Made by a program: the position numbers and the translations under genes
Assembly (NCBI GenBank): GCA_963742725.1
Contig: CAVUMX010000003.1
Location: 1,178,001-1,242,000 of the forward strand
Reading direction: 5' to 3'
Origin: CAVVAL01 sp963742725
GTDB lineage: Bacteria; Actinomycetota; Actinomycetes; Mycobacteriales; Cryptosporangiaceae
Length of the DNA stretch: 64,000 nucleotides
Shown here: positions 16,529-24,188 of the stretch, piece after piece
Numbering within the stretch: the stretch's first letter is position 1
Layout: each line of letters begins with the position of its first letter
The notes under the pieces: generated by a model
What the model was told of the DNA's origin: nothing
The model's database searches: none
Seen by the model: only the letters and a program-made list of their open reading frames with translations

Positions 16529-17551
16529 ATGTACGACGCCCTGCTGCTGCTGTCCTTCGGCGGGCCCGAGGGCCCGGACGACGTCATGCCGTTCCTGGAG
16601 AACGTCGTCCGGGGCAGGGGAGTGCCGCGCGAGCGGCTGCTCGCCGTCGCCGAGCACTACCAGCACTTCGGCGGCGTGTCCCCGATCAACGCTCAGAACC
16701 GGGCGCTGATCGCCGCGATCCGTGACGACTTCGCCGCGCACGGCCTTGGCCTGCCGGTCTACTGGGGCAACCGCAACTGGGCGCCGTACGTCGCCGACAC
16801 GCTGCGGCAGATGCGGGCGGACGGGGTGCGGCGGGCGCTGGCGTTCGCCACGTCCGCCTACGCGTCGTACTCGGGTTGCCGCCAGTACCTCGACGACATC
16901 GACGCCGCGCGCGCCGAGGTGGGCCCGGACGCGCCCGTCGTGGACAAGCTGCGGCTGTACTTCGACCACCCGGGTTTCGTGGAGTCGCACGCCGACGCGG
17001 TCCGCGCCGCGCTCGCCGGCCTGGACCCGGCGCGGCACGCCACCACCCGGCTCGTGTTCACCGCCCACAGCATCCCGGTCACGATGAACGACGCGGCCGG
17101 CCCGGACGGCGACCTGTACCGGGCGCAGCTGCTCGCCACTGCCGCGCTCGTGGCCGCCGACGCCGCGCCGGATCTCCAGTGGGACCTGGTCTGGCAGAGC
17201 CGCAGCGGCCCGCCGCATGTGCCGTGGCTCGAACCGGACGTCAACGTCCACCTGGAGACGATCGCGGGCGAGGGCGGCGTCACCGCTGTCGTCGTGGCGC
17301 CGATCGGGTTCGTCAGCGACCATCTCGAGGTCGTCTGGGACCTCGACAACGAGGCCGCCGACACCGCGCGCAAGCTCGACCTCGGGTACGCGCGCGCCGC
17401 GACGCCCGGCACCGACCCGCGGTTCGTGGCGATGGTGCGTGAACTGGTCGCCGAGCGGCTCGACCCGCCGGGCCCCGTCCGCGAACTGAGCAGGATCGGC
17501 ATCAACCTCGCCTGCGGTACCGAGGGCTGCTGCGCCGTCCGCGCGGTCTAG
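16529..17551 (+). CDS. hemH: Coproporphyrin ferrochelatase
   Basis: The enzyme inserts iron into coproporphyrin III in the actinobacterial heme route (CpfC, formerly HemH/HemZ). It is 340 aa. SFGGPEGP lies at the N-terminus, FTAHSIPV contains the metal-site His and a conserved Glu lies in GFVSDHLEVVWDLD. Cys residues in YSGCRQY and in the tail ACGTEGCC match the [2Fe-2S] ligands of actinobacterial enzymes. I chose ATG 16529 rather than 16520 because CAGGAT (16516-16521) ends 7 bp before it in the leaderless pattern. Its stop shares CTAG with the MFS gene. Confidence 0.94.
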   Translation: MYDALLLLSFGGPEGPDDVMPFLENVVRGRGVPRERLLAVAEHYQHFGGVSPINAQNRALIAAIRDDFAAHGLGLPVYWGNRNWAPYVADTLRQMRADGVRRALAFATSAYASYSGCRQYLDDIDAARAEVGPDAPVVDKLRLYFDHPGFVESHADAVRAALAGLDPARHATTRLVFTAHSIPVTMNDAAGPDGDLYRAQLLATAALVAADAAPDLQWDLVWQSRSGPPHVPWLEPDVNVHLETIAGEGGVTAVVVAPIGFVSDHLEVVWDLDNEAADTARKLDLGYARAATPGTDPRFVAMVRELVAERLDPPGPVRELSRIGINLACGTEGCCAVRAV

Positions 17552-18789
17552 ACGACCGACGGTTCCTGGACGAACTGGCCGTTCTGGGCCGGCGTGAGGC
17601 GCCGCTCCAGGTACAGCGCCAGCGCGACGACGGCGAACGACGCCGCCACGAGCAGCGCGATGTACTGCCACACGAGACGCGCGTCGAGCATCAACCCGGA
17701 CAGGATCGGCCCGATCGCCATCGCGACCTGCCACATGAGCGCCGACAGGGCGTTGTACCGGCCGCGCAGATGGGCTGGCGCCAGATCGTTGACCAGCGCG
17801 TTCCCGGTGGGAGCCCATAGCGTCTCGCCGCACGCGAACACCCCCATCGACGCGACGACGAGCGTCGCGGCGGTGGTGCCGTCGAGGAGTCCGGACAGCC
17901 CGAACATCGCCCACGACGTGGCGAGTACCAGGCCGAAGCCGGCGATGGCGCGGGTACGGCGGCGTCCTTCGAGGCGCTTCTGCACGAGGATCTGGCCGAG
18001 GACGATCACCGACGTGTTCGCCGCGAACGCCAACCCGAGCACCCGGGTGGACACGCCGCTCACCTCGGTCGCGAACGCGGGGAAACCGGACTCGACCTGC
18101 GCGTAGCCGGCGATGACGACGATCAGGAACAGGGCGCTCGTCCAGAGCATCGTCCGGTCGGCGAGCACCGCGCGCCATCCGCCGGCCGATCCGACGCTGC
18201 CGTCCGGTTTCGCGACGGCGTTCCCGGCGCCGCGCAGGGTCACCAGCACGGCCGCGACGAGGACGTAGCTGGCGGCGTCGATGACATACAGGAGCTGGAA
18301 CGTCGCCGGCCGGGACACGTCGGCGAGGAAGCCGCCGATGACGCCGCCCAGTCCGATGCCGAGGTTGATGAGCGTGAACTGGATCGCGTAGAGCCGTTGC
18401 CGCTGCTCGGGGACGCTGACGGAGGCGAGCAGGGCGTTGGACGACGGCCAGTTCACGGACTGCCCGGCGCCCATGATGACGGCCGCGAGGAACGCCTCGG
18501 CGGTGGTCTCGACCTGGGTGAGGTACAGGCAGCTGCCGGCGAGGATCGCGGCCGAGACCAGCTGGACCCGTTTCGGGCCGAACCGGTCGATCGCGGTACC
18601 GGCGACCGGGCTGAGCGCCAGCCCGGCGAGCCCGATCGTGGCGATGACCGTGCCGGTGACGCTGAGCGACAGCCCCCGGACGGTGTGCAGGTAGACGAGC
18701 AGGAACGGGAGCGTGAATCCGGTACCGAAGGCGCCGAAGGCACACGCCAGGAGGGCACGGCGGGCGATGGGCGTCAGCGGGGCGGTCAC
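17548..18789 (-). CDS. MFS transporter
   Basis: This is a 413-aa major facilitator with about twelve hydrophobic helices. DRFGPKRV between helices 2 and 3 is the MFS A-like loop, and GRYNALSALMWQ lies between helices 10 and 11. It resembles drug or metabolite exporters of actinomycetes, but the substrate is unknown. The start is the GTG complementary to 18787-18789; the frame runs slightly further upstream. It is convergent with hemH, sharing the CTAG stop overlap at 17548-17551. Confidence 0.9.
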   Translation of the reverse strand: MTAPLTPIARRALLACAFGAFGTGFTLPFLLVYLHTVRGLSLSVTGTVIATIGLAGLALSPVAGTAIDRFGPKRVQLVSAAILAGSCLYLTQVETTAEAFLAAVIMGAGQSVNWPSSNALLASVSVPEQRQRLYAIQFTLINLGIGLGGVIGGFLADVSRPATFQLLYVIDAASYVLVAAVLVTLRGAGNAVAKPDGSVGSAGGWRAVLADRTMLWTSALFLIVVIAGYAQVESGFPAFATEVSGVSTRVLGLAFAANTSVIVLGQILVQKRLEGRRRTRAIAGFGLVLATSWAMFGLSGLLDGTTAATLVVASMGVFACGETLWAPTGNALVNDLAPAHLRGRYNALSALMWQVAMAIGPILSGLMLDARLVWQYIALLVAASFAVVALALYLERRLTPAQNGQFVQEPSVV

Positions 18790-18829
18790 CGGCCGATTGT
18801 GCGTCCCGGCACCGCCGGCTCCCAACGGA

Positions 18830-18877
18830 TTTAGGTCAGCACGGGTTTTAGATCAGCACGGGTTTAGATCAGCGGGG
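18830..18877. repeat. Three tandem copies of a 15-17 bp unit spanning a stop codon
   Basis: TTTAGRTCAGCACGGG occurs at 18830-18845 and 18847-18862, and a shortened copy lies at 18863-18877. The last copy contains the stop codon of the minus-strand gene ending at 18864. The others repeat the same stop context beyond it. This looks like replication slippage at the 3' end of that gene. Confidence 0.8.
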
Positions 18878-19613
18878 CGTTGATGGCGGCGGTGTGGGCG
18901 CGGCGGGCGGCCGTCGCCAGCGGGCGCAGGGCGGCGTCGCGTTCGCTCGCCTCGAACGCGCTCACGGCACCGCCCGGCGCGTTACCCGCCGCCAGGGACA
19001 CGATCCGCCCGACCGTGGCGGCCCGGCCGGCGAGGCGGGTGGCGCGCGGGTCGTAGCCGGGCGGCAGGTCCGGGTCCTCGGCGTCGCGGCGCAGGCCCGT
19101 CAGCTCGGCGGCGAGTTCCGGGCGCCACCGGGCCACGTCGAGGCGGCGTAGGACGTCCGTGGCGTCGTGCAGCGCGACCAGAAGGTCGTGGTCGGCCTCG
19201 GCGAGGGTCGGCGCGCCCCGGCGGGCGATCGCCACGGGGTCGGGGGTGGTGACCGCCGTGCTCTGCCAGGTGACCGTCGTCCAGGCGTCGCCGGACCCGG
19301 ACGTGTGGGTCGTCGCCTCCGGTACCAGTCCGGTCGCGCCGCACAGGACGCCCTCGCCGGCCAGGAGCGCCGCGATCGTGAACGGCCCCGGGCCGGGGAG
19401 GCCGCGCGGGTCGCCGGGGCTGGGCAGGACGAGCCAGACGTCGTCGGGACCCAACCGGGCGAACGCCGAGAGCCCGCTGGCGAGGGTGCCGGCGTCGAGC
19501 AGGTCATCTGCGCCGACTTCGTCCACTACCTCGTCATAGGAGACAAGTCCGGCGCGCCACGATCGCATCCACGCGGCGAGCACGGCCGAACGGACGGCGG
19601 TCAGCGTGACCAT
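18864..19613 (-). CDS. Conserved actinobacterial protein of unknown function
   Basis: This 249-aa protein starts at the ATG complementary to 19611-19613 (MVTLTAVRSAVLAAWMRSW). It has an N-terminal helical part, a central VWLVLPSPGDPRGLPGPGPF segment and a basic C-terminal helical part. I recognise the type from related actinomycetes but know no function, and no catalytic motif stands out. The open frame continues to 19856, but the extra residues are antisense to the small membrane-protein gene and are not included. Confidence 0.7.
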   Translation of the reverse strand: MVTLTAVRSAVLAAWMRSWRAGLVSYDEVVDEVGADDLLDAGTLASGLSAFARLGPDDVWLVLPSPGDPRGLPGPGPFTIAALLAGEGVLCGATGLVPEATTHTSGSGDAWTTVTWQSTAVTTPDPVAIARRGAPTLAEADHDLLVALHDATDVLRRLDVARWRPELAAELTGLRRDAEDPDLPPGYDPRATRLAGRAATVGRIVSLAAGNAPGGAVSAFEASERDAALRPLATAARRAHTAAINAPLI

Positions 19614-19716
19614 CCACACAGGACGGCCACTCGCGGCTGGTACAGGGTCGGCACCGTGCCAGGTTACCCAGCCTCGAAAGGTTTGGAGCGGCCGCGATCC
19701 GGCTACTCCATCTGAC

Positions 19717-19863
19717 ATGGAATTCATCCTGTGGATCATCGCGGTGGTTCTGGTCGTCTCGGGCATCGTGTCCCTTGTCCGCGGCCAGATGCTGTGGGGG
19801 ATCGTCCTCATCATCGTCGGCCTGCTCGTCGGGCCCGGCGGCGTCAGCATCTTCAACGCTTGA
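19717..19863 (+). CDS. GPGG-motif small membrane protein
   Basis: This 48-aa protein is almost all hydrophobic, with two predicted helices (about 3-20 and 25-40) and ends GLLVGPGGVSIFNA. The GPGG motif defines a small actinobacterial membrane-protein family. The start is the ATG at 19717. Its function is unknown. It lies divergent from the hypothetical gene and upstream of the DUF3097 gene. Confidence 0.8.
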   Translation: MEFILWIIAVVLVVSGIVSLVRGQMLWGIVLIIVGLLVGPGGVSIFNA

Positions 19864-19942
19864 CGTTGGGTCAGGCACGCCGATAGCCGGAACGCGGCGT
19901 GCCTGACGAGTCCGTTCGGGGAACAGCCGATACCGTCGGCGC

Positions 19943-20755
19943 GTGGACAGCAAGGACTATGGCCAGGACGTGCTCGCCGGCGAGTGGCGTCGTACCAAGA
20001 TCGTCCCCACCCTGCCCGCCGACCTCGACCTCGTCGTCGAGGAGGCGGGCAGCGGGTTCTGCGGGGCTGTCGTCGCCGTGGCGAAGGACGGCGTCACGCT
20101 GGAGGACCGGCACGGGCGGCGGCGCCTGTTCCCGCTCGTCCCGGCAGGGTTCCTGCTGGACGGCAAGGTCGTCACGCTGACCCGGCCCGTCACCACGGCG
20201 GCGCCCGAGGCGAAGCGCCGGACGGCGTCCGGATCGATCGCCGTGGACGGCGTGAAGGCACGGGTCGCCCGCGCCAGCCGCATCTACGTCGAGGGCGTGC
20301 ACGACGCAGCCCTGGTCGAACGGGTATGGGGCGACGACCTGCGGATCGAAGGCGTGGTCGTCGAGCCGCTGCACGGGATCGACGACCTCGCGGCCGTCGT
20401 GCGCGACTTCGCGCCCGGTCCGGGGCGGCGGCTCGGCGTCCTGGTCGACCACCTGGTGGCCGGCAGCAAGGAGAGCCAGATCGTCGCCGGAGTGAAGCAC
20501 CCGTACGTGCTCGTCACCGGGCATCCCTACGTCGACATCTGGCAGGCCGTCCGGCCGGCCGCCGTGGGGATCGCGGCATGGCCCGACGTCCCGCGGGGCG
20601 TGCCCTGGAAGGAGGGCGTGTGCGCGGCGCTCGGCGTCGGCGACGTCCATGACATGTGGCGCCGGGTCCTCGGCGCCGTCGACACCTACACCGACCTCGA
20701 CACCCCGCTGCTCGGCGCGGTGGAACGGCTGATTGACTTCGTCACGGCCGATTGA
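19943..20755 (+). CDS. DUF3097 family protein
   Basis: This 270-aa actinobacterial protein has an N-terminal beta-rich part (about 1-85) and a C-terminal part with ASRIYVEGVHDAALVERVWGDDLR, a Toprim-like acidic motif. LGVLVDHLVAGSKE and WPDVPRGVPWKEG follow. Nuclease or nucleic-acid functions have been suggested for the domain, but no role is proven. The GTG start follows TACCGT (19931-19936) by 6 bp, so it is probably leaderless. Confidence 0.88.
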   Translation: MDSKDYGQDVLAGEWRRTKIVPTLPADLDLVVEEAGSGFCGAVVAVAKDGVTLEDRHGRRRLFPLVPAGFLLDGKVVTLTRPVTTAAPEAKRRTASGSIAVDGVKARVARASRIYVEGVHDAALVERVWGDDLRIEGVVVEPLHGIDDLAAVVRDFAPGPGRRLGVLVDHLVAGSKESQIVAGVKHPYVLVTGHPYVDIWQAVRPAAVGIAAWPDVPRGVPWKEGVCAALGVGDVHDMWRRVLGAVDTYTDLDTPLLGAVERLIDFVTAD

Positions 20756-20832
20756 GCCTGAGCTGAGGATTCTGCCCGTTCGGTCCGGCAGTTCGTTGCT
20801 CTTTCGTTGCGAGCAGGTGGGAAAATCTTTAC

Positions 20833-21267
20833 ATGCGCGCTTGGTTGATCTGGCTCATCGTGTCTGTCGGACTGGTGATCGCGGAGATCTTCTCCCTCGA
20901 TCTCGTCCTCATCATGTTCGCCGCCGGGGCCATCGCCGCTGCCGGCACCGCCGCCGTGGTCGACAACCTGTTCGTCCAGGCACTCGTCTTCGCCGTCGTC
21001 TCGGTGCTGGCCCTGGTCGTCGCCAGGCCCATGGCGCAGCGCAGGCTGCACCCCAGCAGCGACGCCTCCCGCACCGGGATCGACGCGATCAAAGGCTCCA
21101 CCGCTGTGGTCCTCGAGCTCGTCGACGAGCACCAGGGGTTGGTGAAGATCGGTGGCGAGGAGTGGACGGCGCGCGTGTTCGACGCGACCCAGACCCTCGA
21201 ACCCGGCCAGAAAGTGCAGGTCATTGATATCAAGGGCGCCACCGCCCTCGTCTGGAGGCAACCGTAA
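20833..21267 (+). CDS. NfeD family membrane protein
   Basis: This 144-aa protein has two or three N-terminal helices (LIWLIVSVGLVIAEIFSLDL and following) and a C-terminal OB-fold beginning near residue 80 (GSTAVVLELVDEHQGLVKIGGEEWTAR). NfeD proteins partner with SPFH proteins in membrane microdomains. Its TAA stop overlaps the ATG of the SPFH gene (TAATG), so the two are coupled. Confidence 0.92.
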   Translation: MRAWLIWLIVSVGLVIAEIFSLDLVLIMFAAGAIAAAGTAAVVDNLFVQALVFAVVSVLALVVARPMAQRRLHPSSDASRTGIDAIKGSTAVVLELVDEHQGLVKIGGEEWTARVFDATQTLEPGQKVQVIDIKGATALVWRQP

Positions 21268-22196
21268 TGGAGCTCGTCGGGCTCGCGCTGGTCGCGATCC
21301 CCATCATCATCGTGCTCGTCGTGCTCGCCAAGTCCGTGCGGATCATCCCGCAGGCGCGGGCCTCGGTCGTCGAGCGGCTCGGCCGGTACAGCCGGACCCT
21401 GACGCCCGGCCTCACCGTGGTCGTGCCGTTCATCGACAAGGTCCGCCCGCTCATCGACCTGCGCGAGCAGGTCGTCTCGTTCCCGCCGCAGCCGGTGATC
21501 ACCGAGGACAACCTCGTGGTCAGCATCGACACGGTCATCTACTTCCAGGTCACCGACCCGCGGGCGGCCACCTACGAGATCGCCAACTTCATCCAGGCGA
21601 TCGAGCAGCTCACGGTCACCACCCTCCGTAACGTCATCGGTGGCCTCAACCTGGAGCAGACGCTCACCAGCCGCGACGAGATCAACGGGCGGCTCCGTGG
21701 CGTGCTCGACGAGGCGACCGGCAAGTGGGGCATCCGCGTCAACCGGGTGGAGCTCAAGGCGATCGACCCGCCGCAGTCGATCCAGAGCTCGATGGAGAAG
21801 CAGATGAGGGCCGAGCGCGACCGGCGCGCGGCGATCCTCACCGCCGAAGGCGTCAAGCAGTCCCAGATCCTCACCGCCGAAGGCGAGAAGCAGTCGGCGA
21901 TCCTGCGGGCCCAGGGTTCGCGGGAGGCGCGGATGCTGGAGGCCGAGGGCCAGGCCAAGGCCATCGAGACGGTGTTCAGCGCCATCCACGCCGGCAACCC
22001 CGACGAGAAGCTGCTGTCCTACCAGTACCTCCAGATGCTGCCGCAGCTCGCACAGGGCAGCGCCAACAAGATGTGGATCGTCCCGGCCGAACTGGGCAAG
22101 GCGCTCGAAGGCTTCGGCAACGCCTTCAGCGGTCAGACCAAGGCGGCCGGGCCGGACGCCCAGTCGCCCAACACCCGCACGCCGGCGGCGGAGTAG
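21267..22196 (+). CDS. SPFH/Band 7 (stomatin-like) membrane protein
   Basis: This 309-aa protein has one N-terminal membrane helix (about 2-22). The SPFH domain follows (GRYSRTLTPGLTVVVPFIDKV, then PPQPVITEDNLVVSIDTVIYFQVTDP) and ends in a coiled-coil region with repeated ILTAEGEKQSAILRAQGSREA-type heptads. It is QmcA/stomatin-like and thought to scaffold membrane proteins or regulate proteolysis. It is co-translated with the NfeD protein upstream. Confidence 0.94.
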   Translation: MELVGLALVAIPIIIVLVVLAKSVRIIPQARASVVERLGRYSRTLTPGLTVVVPFIDKVRPLIDLREQVVSFPPQPVITEDNLVVSIDTVIYFQVTDPRAATYEIANFIQAIEQLTVTTLRNVIGGLNLEQTLTSRDEINGRLRGVLDEATGKWGIRVNRVELKAIDPPQSIQSSMEKQMRAERDRRAAILTAEGVKQSQILTAEGEKQSAILRAQGSREARMLEAEGQAKAIETVFSAIHAGNPDEKLLSYQYLQMLPQLAQGSANKMWIVPAELGKALEGFGNAFSGQTKAAGPDAQSPNTRTPAAE

Positions 22197-22199
22197 CGC

Positions 22200-22658
22200 G
22201 TGACGAAGCTGGCCCACTGGCTGGGGCACCAGCCCTGGTTCGCTGCGGTCGGCCGGCGGCTCGTGCCGGTCGACCGCGCGCTCCAACGGATCACCAAGGG
22301 GCGGATCGACAAGCTGGGTCGCCGGTCGCTGCCGACCCTGCTGCTCACCACCGTCGGGTCCAAGAGTGGTCTGCCCCGGACGGTGCCGCTGCTGTACGCC
22401 GCCGACGGCGACTCCTATGTGGTCACCGCGTCCAACTGGGGGCAGCAGCACCACCCGGCCTGGTCCGGGAACCTGCTCGCCAACCCGGAGGCGTCGGTCG
22501 AGATCGGAGGGCGGAAGATCCCCGTCCGCGCCGGACTCGCCGAAGGGGACGAGCGGGCACGGCTGTGGAGCGCGGTCACGGCGGTGTGGCCGGCGTACGA
22601 CACGTACGAGACCCGCAGCGGTCGCCACATCCGCGTGTTCCTCCTGACCCCGCGCTGA
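22200..22658 (+). CDS. Nitroreductase-family, deazaflavin (F420)-dependent oxidoreductase
   Basis: This 152-aa single-domain split-barrel protein is of the Ddn family. TTVGSKSGLPRTVPLLYAADGD and ASNWGQQHHPAWSGNLLANPEA are the F420 phosphate and ring-contact segments. Such enzymes reduce quinones or nitro compounds with F420H2, and the real substrate is unknown. It begins at a GTG 3 bp after the SPFH gene, so it probably belongs to the same transcript, and it is followed by a strong hairpin. Confidence 0.9.
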   Translation: MTKLAHWLGHQPWFAAVGRRLVPVDRALQRITKGRIDKLGRRSLPTLLLTTVGSKSGLPRTVPLLYAADGDSYVVTASNWGQQHHPAWSGNLLANPEASVEIGGRKIPVRAGLAEGDERARLWSAVTAVWPAYDTYETRSGRHIRVFLLTPR

Positions 22659-22669
22659 CCCCTGGGTTC

Positions 22670-22714
22670 CGACCGGTCGGATCGTGCAGCCTGGCTTCAC
22701 GATCCGACCGGTCG
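22670..22714. terminator. Perfect 17-bp hairpin after the Ddn-like gene
   Basis: CGACCGGTCGGATCGTG (22670-22686) pairs exactly with 22698-22714 across an 11-nt loop, 11 bp after the stop codon. There is no T-run, as is common in actinomycetes. It most likely ends the NfeD-SPFH-Ddn transcript. Because it sits just before the erm promoter, a role there is also possible. Confidence 0.75.
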
Positions 22715-22716
22715 CA

Positions 22717-22782
22717 GGAAAAGCGGTCGGCGCGGGGAAAAGCGGTCGCGCACGGGCGGTGCCGCGGCCTACCGTGCGGCGT
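22717..22782 (+). promoter_or_regulatory. Promoter region of the Erm-like gene, with direct repeat
   Basis: GGAAAAGCGGTCG occurs twice (22717-22729 and 22736-22748), one repeat starting 19 bp after the other. TACCGT at 22770-22775 is a good -10 placed 7 bp before the ATG at 22783. An AAAA tract near the -35 position resembles promoters driven by WhiB7 in mycobacteria, where erm(37) is in the WhiB7 regulon. That link is inference. Confidence 0.5.
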
Positions 22783-22896
22783 ATGGGCTTCTTCGTGATG
22801 GTGCGTCGTGTCCGCGCGGCGCACGTGGGGCTGGCATCCGCTCGACAGGGCATGGGCGCAGCGGATCGTCGACGCCGCCAGGATCCGCCCCGGTGA
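22783..22896 (+). CDS. Candidate leader peptide overlapping erm in another frame
   Basis: A 37-codon frame begins MGFFVMVRRVRAAH exactly where a leaderless transcript from the -10 at 22770-22775 should start. The erm start (GTG 22808) lies inside its codons 9-10 in the +1 frame, and erm itself has no Shine-Dalgarno. FFVMV resembles the hydrophobic stall segment of known Erm leaders, and R-V-R is an Arg-X-Arg motif of the kind linked to macrolide-dependent arrest. Translation is not proven; the frame could be chance overlap. Confidence 0.4.
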   Translation: MGFFVMVRRVRAAHVGLASARQGMGAADRRRRQDPPR

Positions 22897-23359
22897 ACTC
22901 GTCCTCGACATCGGCGCGGGGCACGGTGCGCTGACGGCGCCGCTCGTCCGCGCCGGTGCCCGCGTCATCGCCGTCGAACTCCACGCCGACCGGGTCGCGC
23001 GCCTGAAACGCCGCTTCGCCGACGATCCGGTGACGGTCGTCCAGGCCGACGCCGCCGGTGACCTGCGGCTGCCGCACCGCCCGTTCCGGGTGGTGGCGAA
23101 CCCGCCGTTCGGGATCTCGTCGCCGCTGCTGCGCGCCCTGCTCGGACCCGGCTCCCGGATGACGGGCGCCGACCTGGTCCTCCAGCGTGCGGTGGTCACC
23201 CGGTGGACGTCGCCGCAGGCGCCCGGCGCCGTTCGCTGGCAACGCCGCTACCGCAGCGAGCTGGGGCTGCGCCTGCCCCGGCGGGCGTTCACCCCGCCGC
23301 CGCGCGTGGACACGGCCGTGCTGGTGATCCGGCGAGCCGGCCGCCACGCCACTGAGTAG
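22808..23359 (+). CDS. erm: 23S rRNA adenine N6-methyltransferase, Erm(37)-like
   Basis: The enzyme is expected to methylate 23S rRNA around A2058 and so give macrolide-lincosamide-streptogramin B resistance. It is 183 aa. RRTWGWHPLD at the N-terminus, DIGAGHGALT (SAM site, 34-43) and NPPFGISSPLLR (98-109) are diagnostic. The short length without a full C-terminal domain matches Erm(37) of M. tuberculosis as I remember it. An in-frame stop at 22796-22798 makes the GTG at 22808 the only reasonable start. A SpoU methyltransferase follows after 9 bp. Confidence 0.9.
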   Translation: MSARRTWGWHPLDRAWAQRIVDAARIRPGELVLDIGAGHGALTAPLVRAGARVIAVELHADRVARLKRRFADDPVTVVQADAAGDLRLPHRPFRVVANPPFGISSPLLRALLGPGSRMTGADLVLQRAVVTRWTSPQAPGAVRWQRRYRSELGLRLPRRAFTPPPRVDTAVLVIRRAGRHATE

Positions 23360-23368
23360 GGTCAGCGC

Positions 23369-24157
23369 GTGGTTGAGGAGATAACCGATCCGGACGATCC
23401 GCGCATCGCCGACTACCGCGAGCTGACCGACGTCAAGCTGCGGACCGCGTTCGAACCGCCCCACGGCCTGTTCATCGCCGAGGGGGAACTGGTGCTGCGC
23501 CGGGCCGTCCGGGCCGGGTACCGGCTGCGGTCGATGCTGGTGGACGTCAAGCGGGCGGCGACGGTGACCGATGTCGCGCCGGGAACGCCGCTCTACGCCG
23601 CCACGCCGGCCGTCCTGGAGAAGATCACCGGCTTCCACGTGCACCGGGGGATCCTCGGTTCGGTGCACCGCCCGTCGATGCCGTCGGCTGCCGAACTGCT
23701 CGCGTCGGCGCGGCGCGTCGTGATCCTCGAGGACGTCAACACGCACACGAACGTCGGCGCGATCTTCCGCTGCGCCGCCGCGCTCGGCATGGACGCGGTG
23801 CTGCTGTCCCCGTCGTGCGCCGACCCGCTGTACCGGCGCAGCGTCCGGGTGAGCATGGGGGAGGTGTTCGCCGTGCCGTACGCGCGGCTCGACCCCTGGC
23901 CCGACGCCCTGGCCGAGGTGCGCGCCGCCGGCTTCACCGTGCTCGCGCTCACCCCCGACCCGGACGCCGTCTCACTGCGCGAGCTGACCGACACCGAACG
24001 ACCCGCGCTGCTGCTCGGCGCCGAAGGCCCCGGGCTCTCCGGCAAGGCACTGACCGCCGCCGACGTGCGGGTGCGGATCCCGATGCACCACGGCGTCGAC
24101 TCCCTCAACGTCGCCGCCGCGGCCGCCGTCGCCTGCTACGCCCTCGGCGCCCGCTGA
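23369..24157 (+). CDS. TrmH/SpoU-family RNA 2'-O-methyltransferase
   Basis: This 262-aa SPOUT methyltransferase has an N-terminal L30e-like substrate domain (LFIAEGELVLRRAVRAGYRL). The knot domain carries DVNTHTNVGAIFRCAAALGMDAVLLSP, LLLGAEGPGLS and IPMHHGVDSLNVAAAAAV (motifs 1-3 of the family). It probably methylates tRNA or 23S rRNA. TAGGGT (23357-23362) ends 6 bp before its GTG, so it may have its own leaderless promoter as well as read-through from erm. Confidence 0.93.
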   Translation: MVEEITDPDDPRIADYRELTDVKLRTAFEPPHGLFIAEGELVLRRAVRAGYRLRSMLVDVKRAATVTDVAPGTPLYAATPAVLEKITGFHVHRGILGSVHRPSMPSAAELLASARRVVILEDVNTHTNVGAIFRCAAALGMDAVLLSPSCADPLYRRSVRVSMGEVFAVPYARLDPWPDALAEVRAAGFTVLALTPDPDAVSLRELTDTERPALLLGAEGPGLSGKALTAADVRVRIPMHHGVDSLNVAAAAAVACYALGAR

Positions 24158-24188
24158 CCGCCGCCGCCCGGCAGCCGTGCCGGAGGCT

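Noticed and set aside
15584..18745. Very long open frame antisense to fabG-inhA-hemH
   Set aside because: The product is Arg/Pro-rich without any domain, while the plus strand encodes three well-known enzymes.
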